Shown: in pieces, positions 62,963-64,000 of the stretch
Layout of the letters: each line of letters begins with the position of its first letter
How positions within the stretch are numbered: position 1 is the first letter of the stretch
Source: Oxalobacteraceae bacterium
GTDB taxonomy: Bacteria; Pseudomonadota; Gammaproteobacteria; Burkholderiales; Burkholderiaceae_D
DNA: 64,000 bases
Direction of reading: 5' to 3'
NCBI GenBank assembly: GCA_013284265.1
Contig: JABTBR010000023.1
Location: 40,833-104,832, forward strand
The notes under the pieces: model-generated
The model's input: the letters and a program-made list of their open reading frames with translations, nothing else
The model's database searches: none
Told to the model about the DNA's origin: nothing
Position numbers and translations under genes: made by a program

Positions 62963-63832
62963 TCAGCCGTTATGCTGTTCATCCGCTTTCCTTGTCGCTT
63001 CAATTGCCGCGACGGCACGGCTGACGGTTTTAACGGACACACCAAAATACACGGCAATCTGGCGCATTGAGAACATCGTAGATTGATACGCCTCCGCCAT
63101 AGCCACCTCTCGCGGCGAAAATTTCAATGCATACTCATCGAGTGACATTGCAAACGCGCGTCTTTGTTCCCTCGGGATTTCATCCGATATTACCTTTTCA
63201 ACAACTTTCCTGTGTTGCGCGATGAACGCGTCGTCTCCCAGAATACATTGGAAGCACACCTTCTTGAGCGGACTCTCCCCGGCCATCCCATCTAACACAA
63301 AATCCCGATAGGCCTGCCTCGCCTCAACATGATCTGCTCCGAAGCAGGCTAATAGCCAGTCCACCGCCAGCCAAGACGGCGCTGGCTCCCTGTCTAGCAT
63401 GCATCGGTAACTACTCCACTCCCAATCTTCTGGCGCTCCCACAATACCGGCCCGCACGGGGTTCAATACGATGTAACGCACCAGTTCGCGCAAGTAGCCC
63501 TCCTTCTGTACGAGGATGGCCTTGTACCTGCCCTGCATCACATGTCCAACCAAGCCGTGGCGACGATTGTAGTATTGAGAATAGGCGCTGTTCAATTGCC
63601 GCATGCCTTGCCCTAAATTCCCTTCAGGGGTCTCAATAAGCAAATGATAGTGGTTCGTCATCTGGCAAAACGCATGGACGACAAAATGAAACCGCTGGCA
63701 CGTCCGTTCAGCTTCAAGCAGCCATGCAAGACGGTCTGCCCGGTCACGAAAGATGATATCGCGTCGATTGCCGCGGCAAGTGACGTGATAAAGAGCACCA
63801 GGAAATTCGAGTCTGAGTGGGCGGACCATCAT
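62963..63832 (-). CDS. REP-associated tyrosine transposase (Y1/HUH family)
   Basis: The 289-residue protein has FPGALYHVTCRGNRR at the start, the HUH motif in TNHYHLLIETPEG, and the catalytic tyrosine in VRYIVLNPVRAG, matching RAYT (IS200/IS605-like) transposases that act on single-stranded REP hairpins. An additional C-terminal segment holds a helix-turn-helix (MRQIAVYFGVSVKTVSRAVAAIE). It breaks an ORF6N gene. It may also mobilise or have produced repeats of the genome. Confidence 0.9.
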   Translation of the reverse strand: MMVRPLRLEFPGALYHVTCRGNRRDIIFRDRADRLAWLLEAERTCQRFHFVVHAFCQMTNHYHLLIETPEGNLGQGMRQLNSAYSQYYNRRHGLVGHVMQGRYKAILVQKEGYLRELVRYIVLNPVRAGIVGAPEDWEWSSYRCMLDREPAPSWLAVDWLLACFGADHVEARQAYRDFVLDGMAGESPLKKVCFQCILGDDAFIAQHRKVVEKVISDEIPREQRRAFAMSLDEYALKFSPREVAMAEAYQSTMFSMRQIAVYFGVSVKTVSRAVAAIEATRKADEQHNG

Positions 63833-63930
63833 CGTAATTTAGCAGGTGACCATCGCTACGCGCTGACCGGGCGCATAAGTTATTCCGCCCAACCCCAAGG
63901 TCTCGTATTTTTATGCTCGGCTGCGGCTGC

Positions 63931-63967
63931 GCATGCGATGTCGGGCTAATGGCCCAACATCGCATGC
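63931..63967. repeat. REP-like hairpin upstream of the transposase gene
   Basis: GCATGCGATGT and its exact complement ACATCGCATGC are 15 bases apart, with inner pairing GGGC / GCCC. It lies about 100 bases upstream of the transposase start, where REP-type substrates of RAYT enzymes are often found. Confidence 0.7.
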
Positions 63968-64000
63968 AACGTTGTTACGGATGAGGTTGTGTCCACTTGC

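Larger units (their letters stand above)
62952..63995 (-). mobile_element. Candidate REP-associated transposase unit
   Basis: The transposase gene is bordered by imperfect inverted copies: TGGACACGAACTCAGCCGT at 62952-62970 and its near-complement at 63977-63995 (16 of 19 positions match). A strong hairpin (11-bp stem GCATGCGATGT, 63931-63967) lies upstream of the gene. The left copy overlaps the transposase stop codon. True ends may extend a few dozen bases left and past the window on the right. Y1 transposases of this family usually do not make target duplications. Confidence 0.65.

Overview
The window is 64 kb of GC-rich bacterial chromosome with dense, mostly single-copy housekeeping genes. 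The gene content and order (galU-def; ligA-zipA-smc; thrS-infC-rpmI-rplT-pheST-ihfA-merR; tandem glycine riboswitch-gcvTHP; hydrolase-ridA-relA) and the protein sequences point to a betaproteobacterium of the Oxalobacteraceae, most like the Massilia / Duganella / Janthinobacterium group. This placement is inferred from family knowledge, not from a search. No rRNA, CRISPR array, prophage or plasmid backbone was seen.

Layout. 1-9.3 kb (minus strand): a KirBac-type potassium channel (cut by the window edge), def and galU, then ligA, zipA and smc, with several 4-base stop/start overlaps. 9.5-14.3 kb: a PAP2-like membrane protein, a large DUF1631 protein, a small Ser/Lys/Gln-rich stress-type protein and a stand-alone ClpP-like protease. 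14.3-19.6 kb (plus): a near-consensus promoter, a tandem glycine riboswitch and gcvT-gcvH-gcvP, closed by a terminator that lies inside the end of the convergent chemoreceptor gene. 19.5-27.5 kb: a Cache protein plus chemoreceptor pair, a small membrane protein, a secreted cupin, and a plus-strand module of TonB-type receptor, YfiR-like periplasmic protein and GGDEF-EAL enzyme (c-di-GMP signalling). 27.5-28.7 kb is a decayed patch with an MFS remnant and a higBA toxin-antitoxin pair. 28.8-38.6 kb (minus): prfC and the type IV pilus minor pilin operon pilE-fimT-pilV-pilW-pilX-pilY1. 38.8-44.3 kb: two two-component systems around a Crp/Fnr regulator. 44.6-52.5 kb: the translation cluster, followed by two identical tRNA-Val genes. 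53-59.5 kb: a CDF metal exporter, an amino-acid-type binding protein, the stringent-response operon hydrolase-ridA-relA with a phzF stub, and 3-hydroxybutyrate dehydrogenase. 59.7-64 kb: dctA, a FemAB/BioF2-like acyltransferase, and an ORF6N gene broken by a REP-associated (Y1) transposase unit.

The most interesting items are: a roughly 100-bp dispersed repeat family with three copies here (two in gcv, one after bdhA); a transposase unit at the right edge with imperfect inverted ends and a REP-like hairpin; an AUA start codon for infC; two tRNA-Val(GAC) genes with C rather than U at position 33; the receptor-YfiR-GGDEF/EAL module; and several antisense 3' overlaps. No wholly new multi-gene system is clearly visible. 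The closest candidates are the repeat/transposase relationship and the receptor-coupled c-di-GMP module.
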